DNA of 64,000 nt from Sphingorhabdus sp. 109 (GTDB lineage: Bacteria; Pseudomonadota; Alphaproteobacteria; Sphingomonadales; Sphingomonadaceae). The stretch lies in NCBI RefSeq assembly GCF_902506555.1, contig NZ_LR732707.1:2379290-2443289 (forward strand). The letters are read 5' to 3'. The notes beneath the pieces were generated by a model, which saw only the letters and a program-made list of their open reading frames with translations, was not told the DNA's origin and searched no databases. The position numbers and the translations under genes were made by a program. Positions 26,299 through 34,898 of the stretch are shown piece by piece; position 1 is the stretch's first letter; each line of letters starts with the position of its first letter.

Positions 26299-26603
26299 TC
26301 GGGTTCGTGAAACCGCATCACCCGCTGGATGAATGCTTGGCTCCAGGCCGAACGCTCAGCCTCGCATTCGGCATCGGGGCGATAAGCTTCGATCTCATCT
26401 CGGTTGATAGTTCCCTTTTCATCGAGCAGTCTTTCAATCGTGTCTGCACGTTCACGAAGCGCGTTCGTCTCCGCCATCAGCTCGAGCAAAAAAGTCATTA
26501 TCTGATCAATCGCGGGATCGTCAAAAAACCGCGATCGAGCACCTTTGCTCGAACGGGGCAGCTTTACATCTTTCGTCGGTTTGTCGGCGCTATTGTCTGC
26601 CAT
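26295..26603 (-). CDS. Small helical protein (paralogue of 18396-18710)
   Basis: 102 residues. A basic N-terminus (DVKLPRSSKGARSRFFDD) precedes a probable coiled coil (MTFLLELMAETNALRERADTIERLLDE) and a last helix WSQAFIQRVMRF. The LLEL, ERL and closing RVMR/RALR positions line up with the small protein at 18396-18710. AAGGA lies four bases before the ATG. Function unknown; it leads the operon with the FMN/FeS enzyme. Confidence 0.7.
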   Translation of the reverse strand: MADNSADKPTKDVKLPRSSKGARSRFFDDPAIDQIMTFLLELMAETNALRERADTIERLLDEKGTINRDEIEAYRPDAECEAERSAWSQAFIQRVMRFHEPD

Positions 26604-26624
26604 GGAATCCTTGCCCGGAAAAAC

Positions 26625-26651
26625 AGAAAACGGGCGGCATCAGTGCCGCCC
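26625..26651 (-). terminator. Intrinsic terminator after the TonB receptor gene
   Basis: Stem GGGCGGCA / TGCCGCCC with a four-base loop (26632-26651), followed on the minus strand by GTTTTCTG. The T tract is short, so read-through into the next gene 22 bases on is likely. Confidence 0.6.
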
Positions 26652-26672
26652 ATTTTCCAATACACCAAAATA

Positions 26673-28982
26673 TCAGAAGTCGTAACGCAAACGCGCCATC
26701 CAACGACCCGGATCACTGAGATAGGGGTAGATCAGGAAGGAGGTCATGTAGAGATCGTCAAAGCAGTTGTTGCATTCGAGGCCTAGCGACCAGCCCTCAT
26801 CCGAACGCAATGTAACCCCGCCGTTCACGACGCCGTGGCCCGGTTGATAGCCCCGCGGATCGTTTGAAGTCGAGACCCAGGTTGAACTGATGTAATTCCA
26901 GTTCACAGCGGGCTGGATCGACAATCCGTTACCAAGTTCCCAATTGTAGCTGGCGCCTACCGTTGAAGTGAAGGACGGAGCGCGTGTCGGTTCCGCGATC
27001 TGTCCATCGGGTGTGATGATGCTGACATTACATGCAGTCACGTCACCAGCCACACAACTCGCCTGTTGTGCAAGCGTGATATCATTGACATTTTTGAAGC
27101 TCGCGTCCTGCAAACCAAACGACCAGAAGACGTTCAGTCCGTCAATCGGCGTCGTCGAAAGCTCGACTTCGAGTCCATAGTTCTGCATGTCCGCAACATT
27201 ACGCGTCAGATAGGTGATCGTACCCGTCAATGGGTTGAGGCCACCGCCTGGAAGCTGCTGATCATAATCGGTGAAGTAGAAACCAGTCAGGTTTACCGTA
27301 AGACGGCGGTCAAACCATTGCGAACGGACACCGCCTTCGAATGACCAGATCGTTTCGGGTGTGAAGGCCGCTGCATTGTCAGGTGAATAGGCCCGGGCGT
27401 TCCAGCCTCCGGATTTGAAACCGCGTGTCGCCGACGCGAACAGCATGACATCATCGGCCGCTTGGTACTGCAACGCGAACCGTGGCGTCCAGACCTTGGA
27501 GCGCTGCTCGACCGGTATACCGAGATCAATTAGATCCTGCGTGTCGAAAGGAACCGCCGAAGAGGTCAGTGGTAACGAGTTCACATTGGGTGAATAGGCA
27601 ATGGTTTTCCGTTCATCCGTGTAACGCACGCCGGCCGTAAACGTCAGATCCGGCGTCAGATGAAAGTCGCCCTGGATATAGCCGGCATAGGCTTCGGTAT
27701 CGTTGGACATGACCCGGTCACCATTCAGGAACGCCGTTCCGCTGGACAGGATGAGCAAGTTCGCGAAGTCTGTTTCGTTGGTTTCGTTGATATAATAGAC
27801 ACCGGCAACATAGTCGAGCAGGCCATCAAAAGCTTCGCCGCTGAATTTGATCTCCTGGCTGAACTGACCATGCCAGCTGTCACTTGCCAGAGGAATCCCG
27901 GCGCCGGGCGAAGCCGACACGAGGTTCACGCCATCGATGACGACACCGGTTGCACCGGCGAGACTCTCCGTCAGGAATTCCTGATAAAGATGACGATAGC
28001 CGGTAATGACATTGAGCGTGGCATTGCCACCCACTTCGACCTCGAGATTAGAGCTGATGGAATAGCTTTCGGCGAGATTGCCAGCAGTGTTGTCAGCGAG
28101 CCGCGAAGAAACCAGATCGCTGCCGAGCGGGGTATCGGCACTGATTTGTGTGTAGGTAATGCGCTGATCGGTCGTCGGATCGTAAAAATGCGGGAGATTG
28201 GCGTTTGAATTATGAATATAATCGGCCGAAATATCCCATTTGACGGTGTCGGAAAGATGCGCCTGAACAGCTCCGCGAAGCCCCCAATTCTCTTCACCGT
28301 TCAGCTTATCTCCGGTGCTCAGATTGTTCACGTAACCGTCGGATTCGATATAATAGCCAGAAAGCTTGGTGAGCAGCTGGTCCTCGATCAGCGGCACATC
28401 GACCGAAGCGCGTAACTGGACGCGGTTGAAACGACCGTAACCTACCTCGGCAAAGCCCCCAAATTCGTTCTGTGGACGCGCCATTATGACGTTGATCGCA
28501 CCACCTGTAGTATTGCGACCGAAGAGCGTACCCTGCGGCCCGCGCAATACTTCTACGCGTTCGACGTCGAACAGCGAGAAATTGTTGGCACCCTGACGCG
28601 AGACATAGATGTCGTCAATATATGTGCCAACCGGCGGATCGAAGGTCGAGATCGATTCCGAGTTGGCGAGGCCGCGCATCGCGTAGGCGTTGGCGGTGCC
28701 GACTGCCGTATTATGATGGCCGATTAGGTTGGGAACATAGTTGACGAGATCCAGCGTATCAGTGACCTGCCTGGCTTCCAGTTCCTGCGCACCGAAGGCA
28801 GAAACGGCCAAAGGCACCTCCTGCAGCGACTCCTCGCGACGCTGCGCGGTTACGATGATCTCTTGCGGTGCGTTAGACGCCTCTGCCTCGTCGGATGCAG
28901 CAACCTGCGCTAATACCGACGTTGACGAAAGAAGTGTTCCGCTGATCAGAAGGGCGTACCCTGTAGTCTTGTAGTTCATCAT
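26673..28982 (-). CDS. TonB-dependent outer-membrane receptor
   Basis: 769 residues: signal peptide MMNYKTTGYALLISGTLLSSTSVLA, a TonB box-like QEIIVTAQRREESLQEVPLAVSAF, plug domain with ERVEVLRGPQGTLFGRNTTGGAINV at about 145-170, and a beta-barrel that ends YLSDPGRWMARLRYDF with the usual terminal aromatic. Proteins of this sphingomonad subgroup import siderophores, sugars or hydrophobic compounds. Its place inside a catabolic cluster, with cluster operator copy 4 about 80 bases upstream, suggests it imports the substrate of the pathway rather than iron. Confidence 0.93.
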   Translation of the reverse strand: MMNYKTTGYALLISGTLLSSTSVLAQVAASDEAEASNAPQEIIVTAQRREESLQEVPLAVSAFGAQELEARQVTDTLDLVNYVPNLIGHHNTAVGTANAYAMRGLANSESISTFDPPVGTYIDDIYVSRQGANNFSLFDVERVEVLRGPQGTLFGRNTTGGAINVIMARPQNEFGGFAEVGYGRFNRVQLRASVDVPLIEDQLLTKLSGYYIESDGYVNNLSTGDKLNGEENWGLRGAVQAHLSDTVKWDISADYIHNSNANLPHFYDPTTDQRITYTQISADTPLGSDLVSSRLADNTAGNLAESYSISSNLEVEVGGNATLNVITGYRHLYQEFLTESLAGATGVVIDGVNLVSASPGAGIPLASDSWHGQFSQEIKFSGEAFDGLLDYVAGVYYINETNETDFANLLILSSGTAFLNGDRVMSNDTEAYAGYIQGDFHLTPDLTFTAGVRYTDERKTIAYSPNVNSLPLTSSAVPFDTQDLIDLGIPVEQRSKVWTPRFALQYQAADDVMLFASATRGFKSGGWNARAYSPDNAAAFTPETIWSFEGGVRSQWFDRRLTVNLTGFYFTDYDQQLPGGGLNPLTGTITYLTRNVADMQNYGLEVELSTTPIDGLNVFWSFGLQDASFKNVNDITLAQQASCVAGDVTACNVSIITPDGQIAEPTRAPSFTSTVGASYNWELGNGLSIQPAVNWNYISSTWVSTSNDPRGYQPGHGVVNGGVTLRSDEGWSLGLECNNCFDDLYMTSFLIYPYLSDPGRWMARLRYDF

Positions 28983-29062
28983 TTTAGCCTTCCCTGGTGT
29001 ACAGATTTTTCTAGATCAAACCCAATTTGCATCACTTGTCCGGCGTGATCTGAAACTCATTT

Positions 29063-29079
29063 GTCCTATTTATATATCA
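29063..29079 (+). promoter_or_regulatory. Cluster operator copy 4, upstream of the TonB receptor
   Basis: GTCCTATTTATATATCA, 80 bases upstream of the receptor start, in the 230-base gap before the hydrolase gene. Confidence 0.55.
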
Positions 29080-29212
29080 TAATTTTCCTTAGTCCAATAG
29101 TTTTTGTTTGGGAGCGAAACTCACTAAAATTACATATATTTTACAATTTCTTATAGCTGTATCGATTGGCCGATTTCGCCAGCGATCCCGTCAATCTATA
29201 TTAGCATCTTGA

Positions 29213-30034
29213 TCATAAATCAGAAAATTGTCTTAGATAGGTAATGACGAGTGCATTCCATTCCTCAGCCCGGTCAAGCACCATGCCGGGACCGCCAGGT
29301 AATTCCGCATAGGCCCAGTCGGGCCGTGCCTCGACGATTTGCTTTCCCCAAGAATAGATCGGGTCTGTGCGACTCGCGACTACAAGCGTAGGGCAGCGGA
29401 TTTTGGGCACGTCAGCCCGAAAATCATATTTCGGAATGACGCTGTGACCATGCTCTTTCCAAGGCCCGTGAAGAAAATAGGTGAGGACAGATATATGGAG
29501 TGTTTCGTCACTCCAGTCGGGGTCGCCTGTTGCCCGTACCCAACGCCAGCGATCGGTGAGGTGGCTACCGTCTTGGGAAATATCCTGGTTATCAGAAAAT
29601 TTGCCAATCCGCGAAGCGCGCTCTTCGCTGGAGTAAAATGGGGCGTTATCCAGAATTAAGCCCGTGACGAGATCGGGATGCACGGCAGCCAGACGGCCTG
29701 CAGCAAGGCCGCCGCCACGATGACCGAGAAGAATTGCCGACCCAATACCGAGCGCCTTTAGCAGCACGGCCAGATTCTCCCCATAACACTCTATGCTCGG
29801 CTGCTGGGGAGGGTCTGACATCCCGTGAGCCGGCAGATCAATGGCGATTGCATGAAAACCGGCATGCGCAATGACTGGCAGCACATGCCGGAACTGGAGT
29901 GAAGACCAAGGCGCCTGATGGACAAGCAGCACCGCTGGACCTTCTCCGAAGCTGCGATAATGGATTTGGCCGTCGGGACCATCGACATAACCGCGCCGTT
30001 CATTCGGCAAGGCGGTCATGATCGGAAGCTTCAT
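29213..30034 (-). CDS. Alpha/beta-hydrolase-fold protein lacking the nucleophile serine and histidine
   Basis: 273 residues with the alpha/beta hydrolase layout: oxyanion region LLVHQAPWSS, AIDLPAHGMSDPP, nucleophile elbow LLGHRGGG at about 103-109, and acid VASRTDP (D224). The elbow has Arg106 where Ser, Cys or Asp is expected, and the usual catalytic His site reads GGPGMVLDRAEEW with Pro249. The protein is otherwise intact, so it may be a non-hydrolytic member, such as a binding protein or decarboxylase-like enzyme, and not a decaying gene. ATG 30034 has AGGTG upstream; the frame extends 12 codons further. It has its own operator copy. Confidence 0.8.
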   Translation of the reverse strand: MKLPIMTALPNERRGYVDGPDGQIHYRSFGEGPAVLLVHQAPWSSLQFRHVLPVIAHAGFHAIAIDLPAHGMSDPPQQPSIECYGENLAVLLKALGIGSAILLGHRGGGLAAGRLAAVHPDLVTGLILDNAPFYSSEERASRIGKFSDNQDISQDGSHLTDRWRWVRATGDPDWSDETLHISVLTYFLHGPWKEHGHSVIPKYDFRADVPKIRCPTLVVASRTDPIYSWGKQIVEARPDWAYAELPGGPGMVLDRAEEWNALVITYLRQFSDL

Positions 30035-30146
30035 TGAATCACCTGCTTTTTCGACATACAGTCCCGCCACCCACCGTGATCAGATCCATTTCCTTCGGGG
30101 TGCATATCCAGTCCATTCTTAGCCAGATTCTAAAGTGGCGATAATC

Positions 30147-30163
30147 ATCCTATTTTTAAATCA
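30147..30163 (+). promoter_or_regulatory. Cluster operator copy 5, upstream of the hydrolase-fold gene
   Basis: ATCCTATTTTTAAATCA, 113 bases upstream of the gene start and immediately after the MFS gene stop. It differs from copy 4 at three of 17 positions. Confidence 0.5.
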
Positions 30164-30168
30164 ATTGA

Positions 30169-31572
30169 TCAGGTGACAGCCCCCTTAGCGTCGATCGCTG
30201 CAGATTTGGCATCCCGAGCGTCCATCGCGCTGGTCAGGACCTTCATGTCCTCAGCAAGTTTGCGATAATGCTTTAGGCCGAAAATCATAACCAAGATCGT
30301 TGGTATCCCGACGAACAGAACAAAGCCCGACAGCACCACCCCGATTGACTTGGGGTTACCGGACCAGTCGGTGGCGGCCCCAATCAGCGGCGGCCCAAGC
30401 AATGGACCGATCAGCGTGATTACCGTGTTGAAGATTGCTACCGAACGACTGCGGATCTCGCCCGGTGTAATCATCTGCAAAGCTGCAGGTCCGCCAGCAG
30501 TTGCAGCCGATTTCCCGATAAACGCGATAAACATCGCAACAACAGCCAGTTGGGCCGATGGCATAATCGGATAAATAGCGCTCATCGGAACAGTGATGCA
30601 CAAGCCGAGGATCAGCGTATACATTCCGCCCATATCGCCTTCTCGACCAAGCCGCTTGCTCGACCAAAGGGCAAGTGCAGTACCGATCGGCCCTGCAGTA
30701 AAGTAGAACAGGCCGGTGACTGCGCCAATCGTCATTACGTCCCAACCCCATACGCGCGAGAATAGCGGCACATTCCAGAAGGTAAGCGTCGCCATCGCAA
30801 AGTTGCATGTTGCGCCGGTGAACAGGACGCCAAAGCCCTTCCAACGATCGAGCATGTAACGTACTGCACTGATCTTCGGACCGCTCTCCTCACTGGCACT
30901 GATCGTATCGGTCTTGGGTGGCTCCTGAATTGTCATCAGCAGCAGCGCAAACAGAATGCCTGGCGCACCGACGACGAGGAATGTCATCTGCCAGGGAGCA
31001 AACATATGCCCGAACAACTCGATATCGCCGACGTCGTGAAGCGCCGAAACCAATACGCCGCCGGCAAGAAAGGCCATCCCGGCCCCTAGATAGGGCCCCG
31101 CCATATAGAGGCTGATCGCGCGAGCACGTTCCTCACGCTTGAAATAATCGCTAATGATCGACACCGAACAAGGACTGACCACCGCTTCGCCAAGGCCGAG
31201 ACCCAACCTGAAAATCAGTAGTGGCAGAAATGACATCGCAAAACCGCTCATCGTGGTCATCGTACACCAAATCACGAGCCCTAGAATCAGCAGCCACTTG
31301 CGGCTCCATCGGTCAGCGAGCAACCCCAATGGAATCGCGACAGCGACATGAAAGATGGAAAAAGCCGGGCCGAGCAGTAGACCAATCTGGAAATCGCTAA
31401 GCCCCATCATTTCCTTGATTGGCTCGACCACAAGCGAGAGAATGAATCTATCGAAATAGGAGAGGATAAATACGAGGAGAAGCAGAACAACTACATACCA
31501 GCGATACCAGCCGCTATTTCGATCAATTTTCACAAAGCATTCCTTAACCACGGGCGCTGATGCGCGTTTCAC
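30169..31572 (-). CDS. MFS transporter, spinster/hexuronate-like
   Basis: 467 residues with twelve membrane segments. The first, YVVVLLLLVFILSYFDRFILSLVVEPI, is followed by the conserved PLGLLADRWSRKWLLILG loop, typical of the Spns/aromatic-acid branch of the family. The C-terminal tail is charged and cytoplasmic. Probably an inner-membrane importer of the cluster substrate, working after the TonB receptor. It starts 16 bases after the methyltransferase stop, at GTG 31572 or possibly GTG 31533, so the two genes are one operon. Confidence 0.88.
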   Translation of the reverse strand: MKRASAPVVKECFVKIDRNSGWYRWYVVVLLLLVFILSYFDRFILSLVVEPIKEMMGLSDFQIGLLLGPAFSIFHVAVAIPLGLLADRWSRKWLLILGLVIWCTMTTMSGFAMSFLPLLIFRLGLGLGEAVVSPCSVSIISDYFKREERARAISLYMAGPYLGAGMAFLAGGVLVSALHDVGDIELFGHMFAPWQMTFLVVGAPGILFALLLMTIQEPPKTDTISASEESGPKISAVRYMLDRWKGFGVLFTGATCNFAMATLTFWNVPLFSRVWGWDVMTIGAVTGLFYFTAGPIGTALALWSSKRLGREGDMGGMYTLILGLCITVPMSAIYPIMPSAQLAVVAMFIAFIGKSAATAGGPAALQMITPGEIRSRSVAIFNTVITLIGPLLGPPLIGAATDWSGNPKSIGVVLSGFVLFVGIPTILVMIFGLKHYRKLAEDMKVLTSAMDARDAKSAAIDAKGAVT

Positions 31573-31588
31573 TCAGATTCGTATCGCC

Positions 31589-32800
31589 CTAGGACGGAAG
31601 ACTGCTACCAAAGACATACCAGGCACCTTTGCCGTGGCGCGGGCGACCCGGCTCGTCCCAGCCGAACGCCTCTGCCCTCTCTGGATAGGTACCGATATCA
31701 GGCAAGAGTTGTGCAAAATTTTCATCCGGACCAAAGCCTGCCTCCTCCAACAGAACAGCAGGATCCTGCGCCCGAAAACTGGTGTAGTTTGGCTCGTTAT
31801 TATGCTCGGTATCCCAGTTCCAGAAGAAATCTTCCCAAGCATCGACAAGACACGTGGCGGGCAGCTCCTGATGAACCATGACACCCCCCGGCCGAAGCAG
31901 GCGGCGGCATTCCCTGAGCACATTGCGCGTTGCATCGACGGTAATCTCGTGGAAGAAAAAGCTGGAAACGATTAAATCAAAATGACCTTCGGGAAAATCC
32001 AGTGCCTCGGCATTCTGCTGGCTGAGATGAATGGCGATGCCTTCGTGTTCGGCCACGGCATGACCATAGCGCAAAAGTGGCGCAGCGACATCCACACCAT
32101 GCGCTTCCGAATCAGGAAAGGCTTCGGCATAGGGCATGAGATTCTTAGCCGAAGAGGTCCCGATATCAAGGATGCGAACTGGCGCAAAATCAGGACGTTC
32201 GTGCTTTAGCCAACGACTAACGACCTTCGCGACGCCGCCCCAGCTGCGATGGTTCATACTCGCAGAAAAGACACGTGCGCCGAGGGAAACAACCGCCCCT
32301 TGGGCCACATCGTCTTCAACCCACTCATTGTGGAAACAACCCGGCGTCAGATGAACATCAAGCTGGGAGACATAAGGCGGGATGGGCATCTCCGGATTGA
32401 GCCGGAGCGAGCCCCCGGCCGGATTGCGTTGTACCGCAGCCTTGGCCACATCAATCATTTCAGGCAGAGCACGCTCGATCGGCTCTTGAACCGACTGAAA
32501 ACACATTTCCTGGGCATTGTAACGGAGTGTACTGTAGAAACGATAGGATGCTTCGCCCTTCATCACCTCTTCAATCGCCACCGCGTCCCCGATCAACTCA
32601 CCCTTGGCTTTGTGTGCCGGCGCGACACGCTGGTCAAAATCCTTCCGGACCATTTCCGGCATTTCTTGGATGGCGAAGCGGCGAAGCGCGCTGCAAAAAC
32701 GCTGGCGACCCCGCTCTTCAAGATTCGAATGAGGCAGCTCCTCGATGTCCGGAATGCCTGAATTCTTATGCGCGAACAGTGCGTCTGATGTACTGACCAT
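31589..32800 (-). CDS. SAM-dependent methyltransferase with unrecognised N-terminal domain (copy 2)
   Basis: 403 residues, paralogous to 18710-19840 over almost the whole length. Shared blocks: SQLDVHLTPGCFHNEWVEDD at about 167-186, RVFSASMNHRSWGGVAKV, motif I VRILDIGTSSAKNLMPYAE, EAHGVDVAAPLLRYGHA, DLIVSSFFFHEITVDATRN and RLLRPGGVMVHQE. The N-terminal 200 residues match no family I know. ATG 32800 has AGGA six bases upstream. The gene is divergent from the flavin monooxygenase gene. Substrate unknown. Confidence 0.83.
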   Translation of the reverse strand: MVSTSDALFAHKNSGIPDIEELPHSNLEERGRQRFCSALRRFAIQEMPEMVRKDFDQRVAPAHKAKGELIGDAVAIEEVMKGEASYRFYSTLRYNAQEMCFQSVQEPIERALPEMIDVAKAAVQRNPAGGSLRLNPEMPIPPYVSQLDVHLTPGCFHNEWVEDDVAQGAVVSLGARVFSASMNHRSWGGVAKVVSRWLKHERPDFAPVRILDIGTSSAKNLMPYAEAFPDSEAHGVDVAAPLLRYGHAVAEHEGIAIHLSQQNAEALDFPEGHFDLIVSSFFFHEITVDATRNVLRECRRLLRPGGVMVHQELPATCLVDAWEDFFWNWDTEHNNEPNYTSFRAQDPAVLLEEAGFGPDENFAQLLPDIGTYPERAEAFGWDEPGRPRHGKGAWYVFGSSLPS

Positions 32801-32891
32801 CAATTTTCCTATCGAACCTCTGAATGCCGTAATTTGTAAATGCCAAATCTTCCTTGCGATTTTCGCGGCTTGTAATTACACCGACTGAATA

Positions 32892-32908
32892 GTCTTATAT
32901 CTAAGACA
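32892..32908 (+). promoter_or_regulatory. Cluster operator copy 6, in the divergent methyltransferase 2/monooxygenase promoter
   Basis: GTCTTATATCTAAGACA. The core is a perfect palindrome, arms GTCTTA and TAAGAC with a four-base spacer, and is the most symmetric of the six sites. It lies 92 bases from one start and 27 from the other. Confidence 0.55.
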
Positions 32909-32934
32909 AATGAGATTGCAAGAGTTTGAACGTA

Positions 32935-34131
32935 ATGAAACACTCAAAACCCATTATCATCATAGGCGCCGGCCCTGTGGGCCTAACAGCAGCTATGCTC
33001 CTGCAGAAACGTAAAATTCCCTTTATCCTCTATGAAGCAGCATCGGAATTGCCCAATGACCTGCGCGCGTCCACTTTTCATCCGCCAACACTGGACATGC
33101 TCGAAACGCTCGGAGTCGCAGCTCCCTTGATTGCGCAGGGACTGATCAGTCCAACTTGGCAGGTCCGCATGCACCCGAGCGGCGAGCGGGCGGTATTTGA
33201 CCTCGGTGTCATCAATAGTGAAACGGGCCACCCCTATCGGCTCCAATGCGAACAATCCAAGCTTTGCCGGATCATGCTGGACATGCTGATCGCCGAAGGG
33301 GCCGATATACGCATGGGCATCAAGTTGGACGGAGTAGAGCAAGATGATGAGGGAGTCCGCGTCACGCTAAGCGATTCCGAAAACGAAGTCATGACCGATG
33401 AGGCTGCATTCCTGATTGGTACCGACGGGGCTCGTAGCGTTGTACGCTCGGCGCTCGGTTTTCCGTTTAAGGGAAAGACCTATCCCGAGACGACAATCCT
33501 TGCCACCACGCGATTTCCCTTTGACCAGCATCTCGAAGGCCTGTCCAACGTCAACTATGTTTGGAAGGACGGCGGCACATTCAGCCTGTTGCGCTTGCCC
33601 AGCCTGTGGCGCTGCAGCCTCTACCCGGACGGCGAAGAAAGCATCGAAGATGCTCTGGAACCGGCGAGCATCGAACGCAAGCTGCAGGAGATCGTAAAGA
33701 TCGACGGCGGCCACAAGGTCGATCAAATCCGTCCCTATCGCATCCATATGCGGATCGTGGACGACTATCGGTCGGGTCGCGTGCTGCTCGCCGGTGATGC
33801 TGCCCACCTCAATTCGCCATCTGGCGGGATGGGCATGAATGGCGGCATCCACGATGCTTTTGAACTGGTTAACACGCTTGAAGAGATACTGAACAGGGCG
33901 GCCTTGGACCGGCTTGATCGCTATACGCGCCGACGGCGGCCCATCGCGGAACAGGAAATCCTCACCCAGGCGGATCGCAACCGCGCGCGTATGCAGGAAC
34001 GGGATCCGGCCAAGCGGCGCGAATCGCTCCAGGCATTGCAACGCACGGTCGCCGATCCGGACGCCGCGCGCGAGCACTTGTTGCGCAGCTCGATGATCGC
34101 CGGCTTGCGCAAGGCGGCAGAAATCGCATGA
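32935..34131 (+). CDS. FAD-dependent monooxygenase (p-hydroxybenzoate hydroxylase family)
   Basis: 398 residues with the three flavin motifs: IIIIGAGPVGLTAAMLLQKR at the start, LIGTDGARSVVRSALGF at about 160-176 and GRVLLAGDAAHLNSPSGGMGMNGGIHDAFEL at about 280-310. These class A enzymes hydroxylate aromatic or heteroaromatic rings with NAD(P)H and oxygen. The nicotinate enzyme NicC belongs here. ATG 32935 was chosen; TTG 32926 is in frame. The racemase-like gene overlaps its stop, so it leads a five-gene operon to 37445. Confidence 0.9.
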   Translation: MKHSKPIIIIGAGPVGLTAAMLLQKRKIPFILYEAASELPNDLRASTFHPPTLDMLETLGVAAPLIAQGLISPTWQVRMHPSGERAVFDLGVINSETGHPYRLQCEQSKLCRIMLDMLIAEGADIRMGIKLDGVEQDDEGVRVTLSDSENEVMTDEAAFLIGTDGARSVVRSALGFPFKGKTYPETTILATTRFPFDQHLEGLSNVNYVWKDGGTFSLLRLPSLWRCSLYPDGEESIEDALEPASIERKLQEIVKIDGGHKVDQIRPYRIHMRIVDDYRSGRVLLAGDAAHLNSPSGGMGMNGGIHDAFELVNTLEEILNRAALDRLDRYTRRRRPIAEQEILTQADRNRARMQERDPAKRRESLQALQRTVADPDAAREHLLRSSMIAGLRKAAEIA

Positions 34132-34898
34132 CCGGACGGCGGTACGATTATGGCCGGGACGCGATGATAGGCATCGGCACGCCCCAGGCAAATCCCACGG
34201 TCGAGGCGGAAATGAGGATTATATTGCCTCCCGCCTGCGCCCTTGTCGTCAATCGCCTAACCAGTGCTTCAAACGATCCAATGGAACGGCTGCGCGACTA
34301 TATCGAACGGCTGGAGACAAGCCTCGAGGATTTCGATACGCTGCGCCCGGATGCCTATGGTTTTGGCTGCACCGGCTCGTCTTACCTGATCGATACGGAT
34401 TCAGAAGCCCGCATCGTAGAGCGGATCCAGGAGCGGCTCGGCTATCCCGTGGTCACGGCAACCGCGGCAATACGCTGGCAGTTCGCAAAACTGGGTATAG
34501 AGCGTATCGCTCTCGCCTCCCCTTATCCACCCGCCTTGTCCGAAGCGGCTAGCGCCTATTGGAGCGGCGCTGGATTCGATCTCGTTGAGGTTCGCCGGAT
34601 AGATACAGGCAGCGGCGATACCCGCAGCATCTATGCGCTGGGCAGTGAAGACGCGCGTCCAGCCGCCGAGGCGATGTCCGGCCTCGACGTCGATGCCGTG
34701 CTGCTGAGCGGCACCGGGATGCCCTCACTGGCCCTTGTCGGAGACGCCGGCAGCAACGGTCCGGCCATATTTTCCTCCAATCTCTGCCTCGCCAACCGCT
34801 TATGTGACCTTGTCGGCCTGCCGGTGCCGCAAATCTCCGAATGGCGCGAACGCCTTGCCGAAGCCCGCGAACCAACAAAAGGAAACCCTGCCCGATGA
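34128..34898 (+). CDS. Asp/Glu racemase superfamily enzyme (maleate isomerase/arylmalonate decarboxylase-like)
   Basis: 256 residues of the maleate isomerase type branch: IGIGTPQANPTVEAEMRIILPP, LRPDAYGFGCTGSSYLI with Cys81, and the C-terminal VLLSGTGMPSL. Maleate isomerase uses two cysteines and arylmalonate decarboxylase keeps only the second. Here only the first is present; Gly195 stands in the second position. It might decarboxylate or isomerise a substituted malonate or maleate. Both ends overlap neighbours (ATGA), so it is tightly coupled with the monooxygenase and aldehyde dehydrogenase. Confidence 0.8.
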   Translation: MTGRRYDYGRDAMIGIGTPQANPTVEAEMRIILPPACALVVNRLTSASNDPMERLRDYIERLETSLEDFDTLRPDAYGFGCTGSSYLIDTDSEARIVERIQERLGYPVVTATAAIRWQFAKLGIERIALASPYPPALSEAASAYWSGAGFDLVEVRRIDTGSGDTRSIYALGSEDARPAAEAMSGLDVDAVLLSGTGMPSLALVGDAGSNGPAIFSSNLCLANRLCDLVGLPVPQISEWRERLAEAREPTKGNPAR

